Assembly: GCA_033439295.1 (NCBI GenBank)
Contig: JAVTLE010000023.1
Span: 1,302,001-1,366,000 of the forward strand
DNA length: 64,000 nt
Direction of reading: 5' to 3'
Origin: Deuterostichococcus epilithicus
Lineage: Eukaryota; Chlorophyta; Trebouxiophyceae; Prasiolales; Stichococcaceae
Shown here: piece after piece, positions 21,567 through 33,079 of the stretch
Layout of the letters: each line of letters opens with the position of its first letter
How positions within the stretch are numbered: position 1 is the first letter of the stretch
Position numbers and translations under genes: made by a program
The notes under the pieces: generated by a model
Databases searched by the model: none
The model's input: only the letters and a program-made list of their open reading frames with translations
What the model was told of the DNA's origin: nothing

Positions 21567-24500
21567 TTACGACTCCTGCTGCGCGTCATTGGCGTACTGG
21601 CCCTGCTCCATTTTCAGCAGGCTCATGGACTCCGACTGCTCGTCCTGCAGCACCATTGGCGCCGGCGGCGCCACCGCCGGCCACAGCGTGTCCGTGCAGT
21701 TCTGCCTGCGCCGCAGTAGTGTATCAGCCCGTCAGCCACACGTGGGTGTATGATCGTGCTGCCGTTCAAGCGCCTGCTGCCGTTCAAGACCGTGACCGGT
21801 GGGGCTGCAGTAGCAAGCAGGCGCAGCGGCAGCTGAGACCGCCGTCATGTGCCACCTCTGCGGCCGTCGTGCACAGCAGCAACAGATGTCATGCCATGTA
21901 GAGTGTGGACACGACTCGCCTGCAGCCCCGATCGAAGGGGTTGTTAAATTCGCCGCTGGCATCCTTCATGTAGCGGTACCGCGCCCAATTCGCCAGCTCG
22001 TTGGTCGTCAGATTACGTGACACCTGGTCAGCAACACGAAGGTCATTCGATCAGGCCTTTCGGTCGTCCTTCATGTGACGCCCAGTTAGCCAGCCTGCCG
22101 GTCGTCAGATTGCGCGACACCTGGTAGGGTTTACAGGAGTGCCACGAGCTATTACTCCATAACAAGTCTGGCCACCAACACACGCCGCACGTGCCCGGCC
22201 AGCAGCATTTCAGCACATCTGCTCAGCGTGTTCGCACCTGGCTGGCCTGCGTGACGGCGAGCGCAAGGACGCTGATCAGCATGAAGCCGTCCCCCACTAT
22301 GAAGGCGATCAGCCAGCCGGCTTCGCCGAAGTTGTCGCCATGATGCTGGCTGTACTGCGCATGAAGCCGCACGCAGGCGCAGGCGAGCGCGACCGCCATC
22401 GCCACCGTCTCGACCTGGGGGCAGTCAGTGGGTGACGTCAGCCCCTTGTGAGGCAGTCAACAGGACGCCCAGTGGCAGGTCAGCCAGCAGAGCAAGCAGC
22501 GCCCGCTGGCCCGAGGCTGGCAACAAGGCTGGCACCGACAGGCGGTGCTGCATGTGTTGAAAAACACCGCACGCCTGGATTGGGCCCTGCAGCAAACTCT
22601 AAACCCTAGATAGCGCACCCAGAGGAACATGAGGAACAGGTGGCGGTTGCCTCTTCCTACAACGTTCCCGACCCTGCGGGTGCGGCAGCGCAGGAGTGTG
22701 AGGGCGGGGGACAATGATTGTCCGGTGAGGAGCAGAGTCGTCTTCCAGATAATATGTGAATATGATGGCTGGGGTCACTTGCTCTCTGCCGTGACCATCA
22801 ATAGGTGCACTGAGTTTCACGAACGGATCGCCAAAGATGCCTTGCATTGGCTGCTTGCAAGCTGCCGATGAACAAAATGCATTGAACAGGAGTGATCACC
22901 AGGGGCAGTAGTGGTCGAAGTGGGTCACGCAGCGGTCGGTGATCGCGCAGTGCTTGGCGCGCAGTGGGCGCACGATCTTGCAGCTGACGCACAGCTGGGC
23001 CCAGTTGCCGGCCCACAGCGCCGGCGAGTCCAGCTGCCTGCAACTCAAAGTTCATATTTGAATTCAGACCAACCAGCAGGTCAACCAGTTGATCCTGGGC
23101 AGATAAGACACTGTCGAAGTCCCAAGACGAATGGCTCCAGTCGCCGGCCCGCACTGCCGGTGAGTCCAGCTGCCTGCCGTTTCAGACAGCAGCTATCTCA
23201 ACATGCCCTGGGCGCGAACCCTGAGCTGAGATATTGACCAGTGCTGCAGGCTGTCGGCTCAAGTCGAATTCATAGATGTCACTCAGGGCATAGCCGCACG
23301 ACGCGGTTGGCGGCTCGTGCTAGCCGAGAGAGCTTCGAACAGGAGTTGGCCTTGCGAGTCGCCAAGCTGCATGAGAGGACAGCTGCTGCTGACCTGTACT
23401 GCTGGGCCGCTTCGCCATTGGAGGACGATCGCTTGCTGCCGGCCTTGCCGCCGGCCGTCTTGGAATCGGCTGACTGCCCCCGCGGCACGAACCCTGGGTC
23501 TGCCGTTGTTATCAAATACAGCAGCCAGAGGCCGGCGGAGGCGGACAGCACGACACCGCATGCCCACAGCCGCATCGGCAGGGACGCCGGCTGCAGCCGC
23601 GAGCTCCACACCACCTGCACGGAGGGTGCACAGCAAGAAAAGGATCTCACAGGTGTCAATCCCGCAGATGTACTGCCAGCCTCGTGCAGCCCACACCTCG
23701 TCAAACACGCAGCCACGAGGTGTAGCAATGTCAAAGTGGTATCTGCTCGTTGCTTTTATACTGCTACCTTCCCATTGGGTTCACACATCATACTGGTTTC
23801 TTGTTATACTGATACTTGTATACAAACCCAAAAAGACCCACCTTGAAAACGAAAACGGCTAGCAGACCAAGGACGATGGCCCAGATGACGGGTGCCAGCT
23901 GCGTCTGCGTCAGCCAGGCGAATGCGCTGTGCCTGCCGCACCACCTGTCCCACGCCGAGCTGCCGTGCTCGTGCTCATGCCGCCGTGTGCTGCGCAGCAG
24001 ATCATTGCAGCAGCGTCAGCCGGCTTTGCTCGGTGCTATGTGCCCGTGGCCGAAAGCACCTATGTTGACAGAGACCAGCAGGCCTGAATGCATCGGCTGA
24101 GGGTGTGCAGACCGCTGCGAGAAGCGAGTGTCAGCCCCTGCTGTGCATAAGGCCAAACCACTGCAACAGCCCACAGGGTATGAGCAGAAACAGAGGCTGT
24201 GACTACTGGGACTGCACCGGCGCCACTGCCGGGGACAACCCCCCGACAAAACGACAGCGCACGAGGCAGCGACAAGGGAGCGCTTGCCTGCGGTATGTCC
24301 GCAAGGAGCAGGCCCAGGACTCCGATAGCCCTGCCTAGTTTGAGACGACAGACTGCGCCCGCCCTGAGCACAGATACTTCGCCCTGGCGGTGCCGCTGCC
24401 CAGAAAGTGTTCTTCTGGTCTCATGGGTGCTTGCCCGCGACAGTCTGCGAGATCTGAGGCCCAGGTAGTGGTGCATGTTCATTAAATTTCATGCAGGTTT

Positions 24501-26607
24501 GCGTGTTCCAATGTTGTGTGCTAGGGGTCGACAGAGGACACTTGCCTGCGGTAGTCTGCCAGGTTGAGGCCCAGGTAGCGGTGCCCCTTTTCAACCGCCA
24601 GCTGCGAAGGCGTCGCCCCGGTGTTGTCCTTCGCCAGCAGCAGCACGTCGCTGCCCGCCTGCAGTTTTGAACTCCCAAGATGCGGTCCGTACAGGGTCGC
24701 ACATGCGCCATTGCATCTTTCGCGAGTGCCACAGCCGAAAGGCTTGGTGCACCGGGCAAGCCGGGCCGGATGTCGGCTTCGTCGGGGTGTATGCTGATGT
24801 GCTGTGCAACATGGCAAGCGTTTAATGTTTCAAAGGAAGCATGTCGCAGACAAGATGCGGGGCACCTGCAGCAGGAGCGTGCAGGCCTCTGCGTTGCCCC
24901 TGATCGCCGCCCAGTGAAGCGGGGTGCACCCCTGCACGCAGGAGTCTTGGTCTTGGCAGCAGCGTGAGGTCAGCGGGCAACAACCCGACATCGGATCCTG
25001 GAGGGAGATTCCCATCGAGCACCTGCGGGGCACCTACTGCACCGTGGAGCCGCGACGGTATTGTGTCACTCCTCGCGTCACTCCCGGCCAGTCTCCGTAG
25101 GCCGCTCAGCTTTGCATCGCGCCACCCACCCACCTCCCGGTCGCACAGCCTCCAGCGCGCAGCAATCTCCATTTGCCCACACCCAGCCACTTCTCTGTTT
25201 ATTATCATTATCTTTCCCACCCACCTCTCTGTCCGGCAGGCTCCAGCGCGCGTCCATGACCAGCAGCAGCCGGATCGTGTCGGCGTAGCCCTTGTAGGCC
25301 GCCCAGTGCAGCGGCGTGCGGCCGTCCACGTCCGGCTCGTCCACGTCAGCGTCCCAGCGCAGCGCTACGTGGTAGATGAACGCCGTCTGGCCGTACTGCG
25401 CCGCCACATGGCACACCTGCGTGACGTTTCACTCATTGTCACTTCAAGGTCATTGCCTTTCACGCGGAGATGGATGCCGTCTGGCCGCACTGCGCCGCCA
25501 TGTGCCATACCTGCGGTAGGCTTGCACCAGATGCACGTGGAGACTCCCTTGAGCAACTTTGAGCTTCGTAGCGTTCATGGGCGTCGCAAAGCAGTGGTTC
25601 AGTGCTGGCATGTTGTTGGTTGCACTTCCAGAACAGGAGTTTTTTTGCTTCACGAACCGCCCCTGGCCTGGCCTGTGAGCGCTCGTGCCAGGAGGGCTCA
25701 ACAACACTCAGGCACAGCCTCATGTGTCGGCGATCACGTCGCCGCGAGCTTGCGCCGCGGCAGGGCTGCAAGTGGCGCACCGCTCAAGTCCGGTTTGCTG
25801 CAGCGCTCCGCCAAGGATTCCACCAAGGAGCTGCTTGGGATGGAAAACGCGACCGAGCTCACCGTGTAGCCGCGGCAGTCCTTCGCCTGCAGCGCTGCGC
25901 CCGACCGCAGCAACGTCTCCGCAGCGGACAGCGAGCCGCGCACCCCCGCCCAGTGGAGCGCTGTCTGCTGCGTGCCGTCCGCCGCGTTGACCTGTCGTGG
26001 CATGTCGTGAAGTTGCTGGTGTGGTCTGCTGGCGCCGTGGTTTGCCGCCATGGTGTGCCCCGCCGCGCTTAGGCCAGGCATACATCTGGGGCCACCAGCA
26101 TGCAGTGGGGTGCTCACCTCTGCGCCGTGCTCCAGCAGGTGAGTGCAGCAGGGCACACGGTTGTTGAGCGCCGCCCACTGCAGGGCGTAGTACCCCTGGT
26201 CATCTGGCTGCATGGAGAACTCGGAAAAAAATGGTCAAGCAATGCTGTTCAAATACGCAGGGACGATGCCTCTGGTGCGGTGCACAGCTTGAGAGCAGCT
26301 CGTTCATTTCAGAGTTTTCCTGGAGAGAACAGAGCGTGAGCTGTGTTCTGCAGCTCCTCCAGTGGCACCAGTGGCCGCATTGACTGTAAGCGGCGGCGCT
26401 TCAGGTTGCACACGCATGCAAGCGTCCATCACATACCTGGTTGACCAACTCCGGCTGCTGCGCCACATAGCGGCGGAGCTTATCGTAGTCGCCATAGGCA
26501 CACGCCTTCCATATGCTGTCAACACCTGTGGAGGCACTGGTCAGGTGGCCGTCCGACCGCTGCGCCGTGGCGGACTTGGCGGGGCTGTGCCGCGTGGCCG
26601 TGGCCAT
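21567..26607 (-). CDS. Ankyrin-repeat protein S-acyltransferase (TIP1/PAT24-like)
   Basis: The minus-strand start at 26607 gives [16 protein letters not shown]. Ankyrin repeats follow: [80 protein letters not shown] and [20 protein letters not shown]. Next come a membrane span [18 protein letters not shown], another ([16 protein letters not shown]), [11 protein letters not shown], then the Cys-rich core [20 protein letters not shown] and [13 protein letters not shown]. The last parts are [18 protein letters not shown], a span with [20 protein letters not shown], and the [13 protein letters not shown] and NPFDRG motifs. This is the layout of plant TIP1/PAT24, a Golgi-type palmitoyltransferase. 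The active motif is DHYC, as in yeast Akr1, not DHHC. Two usual zinc cysteines are replaced (HCAIT for HC..C, and NVVG for NCVG). Introns hold several exon echoes. Confidence 0.92.
22064..22125. repeat. Intronic echo of S-acyltransferase exon near 21922-22027
   Basis: The shared run GTCGTCAGATT.CG.GACACC with the CTTCATGT and CCCA.TT.GCCAG blocks recurs 97 bp away. It copies the exon that encodes [20 protein letters not shown]. Confidence 0.8.
23131..23175. repeat. Intronic echo of exon coding [12 protein letters not shown]
   Basis: The block GCCGGCCC.CA..GCCGG.GAGTCCAGCTGCCTG, found at about 23006-23040, is repeated 136 bp away on the acceptor side of the Cys-rich exon. Confidence 0.8.
24282..24475. 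repeat. Two echoes of an S-acyltransferase exon end (true copy 24537-24590)
   Basis: The exon-end block around CTTGCCTGCGGTAGTCTGCC and GAGGCCCAGGTAG, at 24537-24590, recurs at 24428-24475 (offset 110 bp). A more decayed form lies at 24282-24320. The units appear in the same order and orientation. Confidence 0.75.
25467..25513. repeat. Echo of ankyrin exon start 25416
   Basis: On the minus strand the copy reads [15 protein letters not shown] after an AG. The exon reads [15 protein letters not shown]. The offset is 94 bp and the copy is open in frame, so it could act as an alternative exon start. Confidence 0.8.
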
Positions 26608-27176
26608 CGGCCAGCTAGCGGTCGCGTGTCGACATCAGCTCGACGGGGTAGCTCGAACTACTAGTTGATTGGACTGGTATCGGCCAGCGCAAGTCGAGAA
26701 GAGAATGAAGCTGTTCCGAGACCCCCCAGATGGTGAAAGCGTGAAGGCGTTGCTTGCGCCTAAGGTATGGCGTGGCTGAGGTATGGTACTGCTTGAAAAG
26801 CTCAAGCAAAAGCGCTTGTATGATCGATTGAGCGCTGCTACGCTTCGTCTGCAACGTGAGTCAGACTGGCTCTCGTGAATCTGTGAGGTCAGGCCCGCAA
26901 CAGCGGCCACAGTTGCCAGCCACGCAGCACAATCTGGCAGTTGCGGATCGCAAACGACAAGATGGCGTGACCATTCTGGGCCATTCTGCTGAAATACGCC
27001 TACAGGGCGCCCTCCACGCATGCGAGCACTCCAGCCGAGCGCCAAATGGTGAACAGCTCGCACCTAGCCATTCGCATTCTGTCTTGACCTCTGATACTCC
27101 AGTTCTGCAGCGGCAGCATCTGAAGATCGCGCGGCCGCGCCCAGCGTCTTCGCGAGCGCCAGAACAAGGCTGCACC
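26608..27176. promoter_or_regulatory. Divergent promoter, S-acyltransferase / pinin
   Basis: This 569-bp region separates the starts of two divergent genes and so must hold both promoters. No specific element is recognised. Confidence 0.35.
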
Positions 27177-30100
27177 ATGTCTGCAGAACTGGACGTGGAC
27201 AAGCTGCGCAATGAATTGCAGGAGCTCAGCCAACAGAAGCAGCAGGTGAAGCGTGCGTTTTGAGACCTCAACGTGCTGCGCAGGCTGCACGGCTGCGATA
27301 CAAGCAGAAACGCAAGTAGCCCCCTGGTGATTGGGTGCCGAGCAACAACATGATTTCGCACGCAGGTCAACGAGCGGCTGCGCAACTGGGACTCCCGGGG
27401 GCGAGGTAGAGGCTTGGGTCCGGGCGGCCCAGGCCCGGGCTTTGGGCCTGGGCCCGGCAGAGGCATGCAGCAGCGGCTTGCGGAGCCGCCTGGCGGCCGC
27501 GAACGAGATGGGCCTTTCAGCAGGAACGCCCCCAGCTACAGGGACGGGCCTGGAGCCAGGGACGGCCCCGGCTACAGGGACGGCCCCGGATCTCGGGATG
27601 GGCCAGGTTTCAGGAATGGCAACGGCATCCGGGAGCCGACCTTACACCCACGGGAGCCGGTGGGCCGTCACCCCTGACCCTCGTCTCTCATCGGGGGTGT
27701 CTGGCGCACCGGCCTTCAAGGCGCGTCCGCCCACGATTTGGACAGACAATCGAACCATCTCTCTTGTGCATGGCCGCAGGTGCACGCAGTAGCGCCGCTG
27801 CCATCCGGCCCGCCGAAAAAGCTCATGTCGGCCATTGTGGTGAATGGGCAGACGCGCATGCTGCGGCAGCAGGTGAGCCTGGCTGCAAGGCGAACCTGCA
27901 GTAGTCATTACAGTTGCTGCAGTCAGGCATGTGACTGCACGCACCTGCGGGGCATGCGTCCCTTGGAGCAAGACAGCACCCCCTGGTCTATCGCATGGAA
28001 TAAACCGATGCTATGAATTTGGCTGCAAGGACTGCCCGGCAGGGCGGCTGCGACTTTGCCTGCAGTGCATGCGCTGGGTCGAGGCAAACACGTTGTGGCG
28101 TGATTGTATGCAACAAGATCATGCATCCATGGGAGCGCAGTCGGACGGGAGCGCTGCAGCAGCAGAGCCGGAGGATCCTGGCAGCCAGAAGCGGCCAGCG
28201 CCATCGGAGGCCGAGCAGCAACCTGCAGCGCAGAAGCGGGCTCGGCGCATGTTTGGCGCGCTGATGGGCACACTCGCCAAAGCCAGGTGAGAGTGTGGGC
28301 CGTCACCAGCGTCACGCGCAGAGGCGCGCCACATCACGGCCTGCACACTGTCTGAACTGACGCACCATTGCACGCAACACCTAGGCTTGGCAGAGAAATT
28401 GCCCGCAACCTGCTATGCAACTGCGAGAGGGGCAGAGATCCGGAGCATCATGGTGCAACGATCCGCTGGGCAGGTCTCTGCTGTGTGCACAACTGCAGAG
28501 GAGGTGACATTCCCACCCGTGTCGAAGCAGGGGCTATAAACCCCAGTTGGCCTCTATGCAGCAGAAAGAATATATCCAGCAAGGGTGCTGCCAAGTGCCT
28601 CTGCCGAGCGCGCTTTGCAAAGGAGGTGACGTCTCGAACAGTGTCGAGTCAGGTTCTAATGAATCCTAAAGTGGCCTGTTTCGAGCGTGCAGTGCAGAGG
28701 AGGTGAAGTTCCAGCAGAGCGGCGGCGCGGCGAAGCGGCAGGAGGCGATGCAGCGGGTGCGGGAGCGGGAGCGGGAGGAGCGGGCGCGCGCCCGGGAGGT
28801 CGCGCGCCAGAAGGAGGTGGCTGAGAGGTGGGCAGACTATTTAGGGTGTAGGGCTTGGGTTTGTGCGCCCGGGAGGTTGCCTGCCAGAAGGAGGTGGCCG
28901 AGAGGTGGGCTGCCTGGCAGCTGGCTGTTGAATGGCATGTGGGCAGCCATAGCAGGTGGCTGATGAATGGCATGTGGGCATACCTAGCAATTGTTGATGG
29001 ATGGTGCCAGTCGCGCACCGCGCTACTCGATGTCGTTGGGGTGCAATGGAGTTCATTGGATGACGGTCAAAGAGGATGCGTGGGTCATGGTCGAAAAGGC
29101 TGCAGGCAAGCATGCCGCACCGCCAGCCTTCGGTGCCATGTTCGCATCTGAGCGAGCGTCGAGCCACCAGTCAGATCATCTGATTGCCGCGCAGGTCCCT
29201 GCGTGCTGGGGCGTGCGCTGGCAAGCGGGGGTGCTCAGGTGGGAGCCCACGGCAGACGTGAATCGGCCGCAAAACATGATCCACGAACAAACATCCATAA
29301 TTCTAATGCAGGCAAGCAGAGGTTGTCAAGAAGCGGGAGCTCACGGCCATGGCGGACGTCAAGCGGCTTGAAATCATAACGGCGGAGCGCATCACGCACC
29401 GTGTGGTGCTGGCCAACTTCATCCGCACGTCCGCGTCGCCGCCGCTGCACTGGCTGCCCGCGGCGCACACGACAGCCACGGAGGCGCTTCTCGAACAGCA
29501 GCGGGTCGACCTGGACGACTGGAAGGTGAATGCGATCGAACAATGTTAACAACCAACAAGACGCAACAAAGATGAAAAAGGCTGGCTCGTGAAAATAAGC
29601 GCAACGGGGGGGCTGCTCGAGCAACAGGCCAACCTGGACGACTGGCTTGCCATGCATCACCCATGCACTTTGAGACATGCATTGGTCTCGCTCGTCAGCG
29701 AGATTGTGATAGGAGTGAGAGTGGGTGCCGGTCAATTCCGCAGCCGCACTGCTGCCCCGCCGCCGATGCCGACAGCCAATGAAAACGCGGCCTTCCAACA
29801 GCTGAACTGCGTGATGTGGTCTGCAGGTCGCAGCACGCGAGCAGGCTGCATGACATGCAGATGGAAAAACACCTCCTGCCCCCTTGCCCCTGCTGCGCTC
29901 CCGAAAGATTTTCTGAATGCTAGGTAGTGAAACTGCAGCAGTGTGGGCGTGCCGGAGCAGCCTGGCACAAACCCAGTGGTCGGCAGTGGCTGCCGAGCAT
30001 GGACACTGACACTGGCTTCTTTTACCCTAGCAAACCCGGTGCAGCAGGTCGAGGCACCACAACATACTCGTTTGTCGAAGGTTTTGTATCTATGTCCAGA

Positions 30101-31023
30101 GATCGACTGCTCCTGGCTGCTTGTGCGCCAGGCGAAGGAGCTGCTGCGGCTGGACGAGCAGAGGACGAGCATCCTGGCAGCGCGCGCGCCGCAGCTGCTG
30201 CACCAGGCCGGCGACGGCGCCGCCGCCAACGCCGATGCAGGTGTGCCCCTTCGGCAGCGCCTGTATCCGCCGTATGCTGCTGCACTCGGAGGATGCATCC
30301 GTGCACCCTCTTCTTGACTGCAATTGCCTTGCCTTTACATGTCACCAGCGCTCAGGAGGTGGGAGCTTGCGCCATGGCTGCTGTTGGAAAACCTGGGAAG
30401 AAAACTGGTAACCAGGTTGTTGCCTGGCACCGGGGAGGTCGCAACTGCCTGCAATTGCCTGAATGTGCAGACATGGCCGAGACCAATGAGGGGGGCGAGG
30501 CCGGAGCCCCAGGCGCCAAAGGGAGGACGGCGGCGCTGGCAGGCGATGCGGCGGCGGCAGCGACCGATGGAGAGGGCGGCGGCCGCTGGGAGGCAGGCGG
30601 CGCGGGCGGCGGCGGCGGCACAGGAGCAGACGACCGCTGGCAGTGAGAGGCCTTGCTCACGCTGTCCACGAAGAGTCACGCCTCTGGTTCGCTTTGCCGG
30701 TTCGGGAGCCGACCGGCGATGTTGCAGCAGCGGCCGGGTCTCCCCTGGCGCTCCAAGCCATGCGATCCCACGCCCGCCTGTCACGTGCACTTGCAGCACT
30801 CTGTTCTGCGGCCACGGACACTGAATGCTGCCGAAGTCACTGTCCCTGCAGAGACGACGAAGGGGACGCCGCAGGGGGGGACACAGAGGCAGCCTCGGAT
30901 GCGGAGATGGAAGCGGATGCGGAGGCAGCCGTAGAGGCGGATGCTGATCTGGAGGAGGCCTTGGAAGAGGAGGACACCCGGCACGGCCGCGCCGCAGAGA
31001 CCCTGGAGGATCTGCTGCAGTGA
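27177..31023 (+). CDS. PNN: Pinin homologue (spliceosome / exon-junction-associated)
   Basis: Start at 27177 (MSAELDVDKLRNELQELSQQ). Exons include 27177-27245, 27366 to about 27663, 27780-27872, 28141-28286, 28693-28825, 29312-29525, an exon ending 30238, 30471-30642 and 30852-31023. The order is an N-terminal coiled coil, a Gly/Pro/Arg-rich stretch with RDGPG repeats, the pinin signature RRMFGALMGTLAKA, a charged helix (RVREREREERARAREVARQK), KRLEIITAERITHRVVLANF, and a long acidic tail ending TLEDLLQ. RRMFG.L.GTL is diagnostic of the pinin/SDK/MemA domain. Pinin is known as a nuclear splicing factor joined to the ASAP/exon-junction complex. The start is the first ATG in frame with a short upstream leader. 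At least three sets of echoes of exon ends lie in its introns. Confidence 0.9.
28487..28660 (+). repeat. Two upstream echoes of pinin exon start 28693
   Basis: The acceptor block TGCAGAGGAGGTGA recurs at about 28490 and about 28617 with similar following text (CCCGTGTCGA, ACAGTGTCGA). With the true junction near 28693 this makes a ladder of three units. Confidence 0.7.
28864..28910 (+). repeat. Echo of pinin exon end 28825
   Basis: GCGCCCGGGAGGT.GC..GCC and AGAAGGAGGTGGC.GAGAGGT repeat the exon end and donor 76 bp downstream. The copy still reads AREVACQKEVAER then GT. Confidence 0.85.
29606..29645 (+). repeat. Echo of pinin exon end 29525
   Basis: The copy reads LLEQQANLDDW, 122 bp downstream of the exon end LLEQQRVDLDDWK. 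Confidence 0.8.
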
Positions 31024-31662
31024 CTCGCCGGCGCTGACAGGCTCGCTGCGTTGTGCATTGGCCATGACACCACCGGGGAGTGGTGAAAGTTCATCGACGA
31101 CGTTCAGGACAGAAGTGGTCCGCTTTCGCATCGCCCGCCGCGCCAAGTTCATGCAAAACCGTTGCCAATCTCAATCCCCATGTGTGCCTCACGACTGCCA
31201 CTGCCACTCTGCGTCAGGAGGCGGCGAAGCTCGCCCATGACCTGGCTGTGATGCTGCTGTCGAAGCCACCCAGTACCACTTCTTCTGCTTCGTGAAGGGA
31301 AGGGTTTAGCGACCCAGCACAAGCAAATGCACCGCGCGGGTACCATTGTATGTCGCACTCATGTTCAAGGCTTGCCTCCTGCAATTCGCATAGTTGTCGT
31401 CGTTTGATTGCTTGAAGAGCTCAGTGGCGAAGCGTCCACGTTGTTGCCGGAACTGTTTTGGTCACGATTCGTGCCGAGACTGGAAGGGTCTGCCTCGGGC
31501 ATAGAGGTCAGCGGCAGGTCTGCCAAGACTGTCTGTCAGCAACTCCAAATAGACAGGTGATTTCAGTCATGCACCTCAAAACATGCCCGATTGCGCTTTA
31601 CCAGCGGCTGTTGCAATGGCATGTGTCGAGGTGCACGAGAAATTTATGTCATTGCAGGCGCC
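31024..31662. other. Intergenic, pinin 3' flank and RBX1 promoter
   Basis: About 640 bp between two plus-strand genes with no conserved coding text. Confidence 0.4.
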
Positions 31663-32463
31663 ATGGCTGACGTGGAGGACATGGAGGTGGAGAAAGCTGC
31701 AGAGAAGCGCCCAGCAGACAAGAGCAAGAGCAAGGGACCGAAGTCGGGCAAGCGCTTCGAGATCAAGAAGTGGAACGCGGTGGCCATGTGGTCATGGGCC
31801 ATCTGCACGGACACCTGCGCCATCTGCCGCAACAACCTGTACGAGCCCAGCATCGAGTACCAGGCCAACCCCACAGGTGGGCGCATGTCTCAGCGTCAAG
31901 CTGCCTACCCCATGCCGCAGCACGGCACATTTAAAACTGATCATGCTCTGCGTCTCGCCAGGTTGCAGCACGGATTTGCAACTGGGCAGTTGCACCTGTG
32001 CAGCGCCGCAGTTATTTTGAGCACACAGCTGCAGGCGCCGCGTCTTCTCAGATGTCTGGCTGGCATGTGATGTGCAGCATGTGAAGATCGACGGCGCACG
32101 TGGCATTGCATGTGCAAGGCGCTCTGCATCATATCTGTGACGTCCTCAAGCCCTCCTCGACCGCAGGCGACAGCGACCACCCCGGGTTGAGCATCGCGTG
32201 GGGCAACTGCGGCCACGTCTTCCACCTGGACTGCATCCAGCGATGGCTCAAGACCCGGTCAGCCTGCCCCCTGTGCAACAAGGTGCGCCATACCGAGGAA
32301 GCTAGCGCGTGTCCGATTTTCATGTGCTTCTCGCCGACCTGGTGTTTTGCGCCCTTCTGGACGGAGGACGGATGTCGCTGGCTGAGGCATATCGACGCCT
32401 GCGCCGCAGGAGTGGGAGTTTGCCAAGATCGAGAAGATCCTGCCGCAGAGCGGCCTGGCCTAG
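31663..32463 (+). CDS. RBX1: RBX1/ROC1/HRT1 cullin RING-H2 protein
   Basis: Three exons, 31663-31876, 32167-32282 and 32410-32463, give about 127 residues. After a short Lys-rich head comes KRFEIKKWNAVAMWSWAICT, the beta-strand that inserts into the cullin. The RING is TCAICRNN, AWGNCGHVFHLDC, IQRWLKTRSACPLC and NKEWEF. RBX1 recruits E2 enzymes and NEDD8 machinery to cullin E3 ligases. It differs from other RBX1 proteins as I know them. The extra zinc site is gone: IECQA reads IEYQA, the Cys before it is Pro, the Cys before TVAWG is absent, and the second His of HFHC is Asp. The usual CPLD is CPLC, so an ordinary two-zinc RING-H2 remains. The tail KIEKILPQSGLA is longer than usual. APC11 and RBX2 fit less well because the text around the RING is RBX1-like. 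Confidence 0.9.
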
Positions 32464-33079
32464 GCTGCGTCCCCTGGAGGGCCCTGTGCCGGTGAGGCTG
32501 CTACAAGCAGCGAGGAAGAGGATACGAGAGGGTGGAGGCAAGGCCGAGGGGCCGGGTGGCGACACCTGCGGCAGTCCGGAAGCCAGTCACAGTGCCGCAG
32601 TTGTGCCAAACTGCGGATGGTTTGCTGCTTGCTGCCATCCAGCGGTGTGTACATGATAGCGCATGATCAGCGGGGCACTGTCATGTCGAGAGGCAGCTGC
32701 AAATTCGGGCAGCTTGTTTGCTGCCCTGGCTGATTCGACCGCGCTCCATACGGCATGTGCCGATGACAGGAACCAAAGAGGCAGCAATCCTCCTGGCATG
32801 TACAATGCAGACAAAGCGTAGCTCCTGATGTTTCGCTGTGCGATGAAGCAGCGGTCGCATCGAAGCCTCCGCAAGAGCACATGCTCACCTAAGTGTGCAA
32901 GCAATGTCGCAGGCCGTGTGATCGAGGAGTCTGGAAGCTCGTCTCTCTTCTTTGCCACGTCGCTGTACTGTAGTCTCAAAATACACCGCATTGTTGGAAC
33001 TTTAAACTCCCGTTTAGTGCAACCTCAGGCAGGGCGGAGCCAGTTGATCCCGTTGCGACTCTAGCTGCACAAAAGCAGT
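32464..33079. other. Convergent 3' flank, no gene seen
   Basis: A 616-bp spacer between the convergent RBX1 and Der genes. I see no conserved frame. Confidence 0.4.

Noticed and set aside
31663-32463. Reading the RING protein as APC11 or RBX2
   Set aside because: The text FEIKKWNAVAMWSW, SRWLKTR-like IQRWLKTR and EWEF are RBX1-type; APC11 and RBX2 differ at these places.
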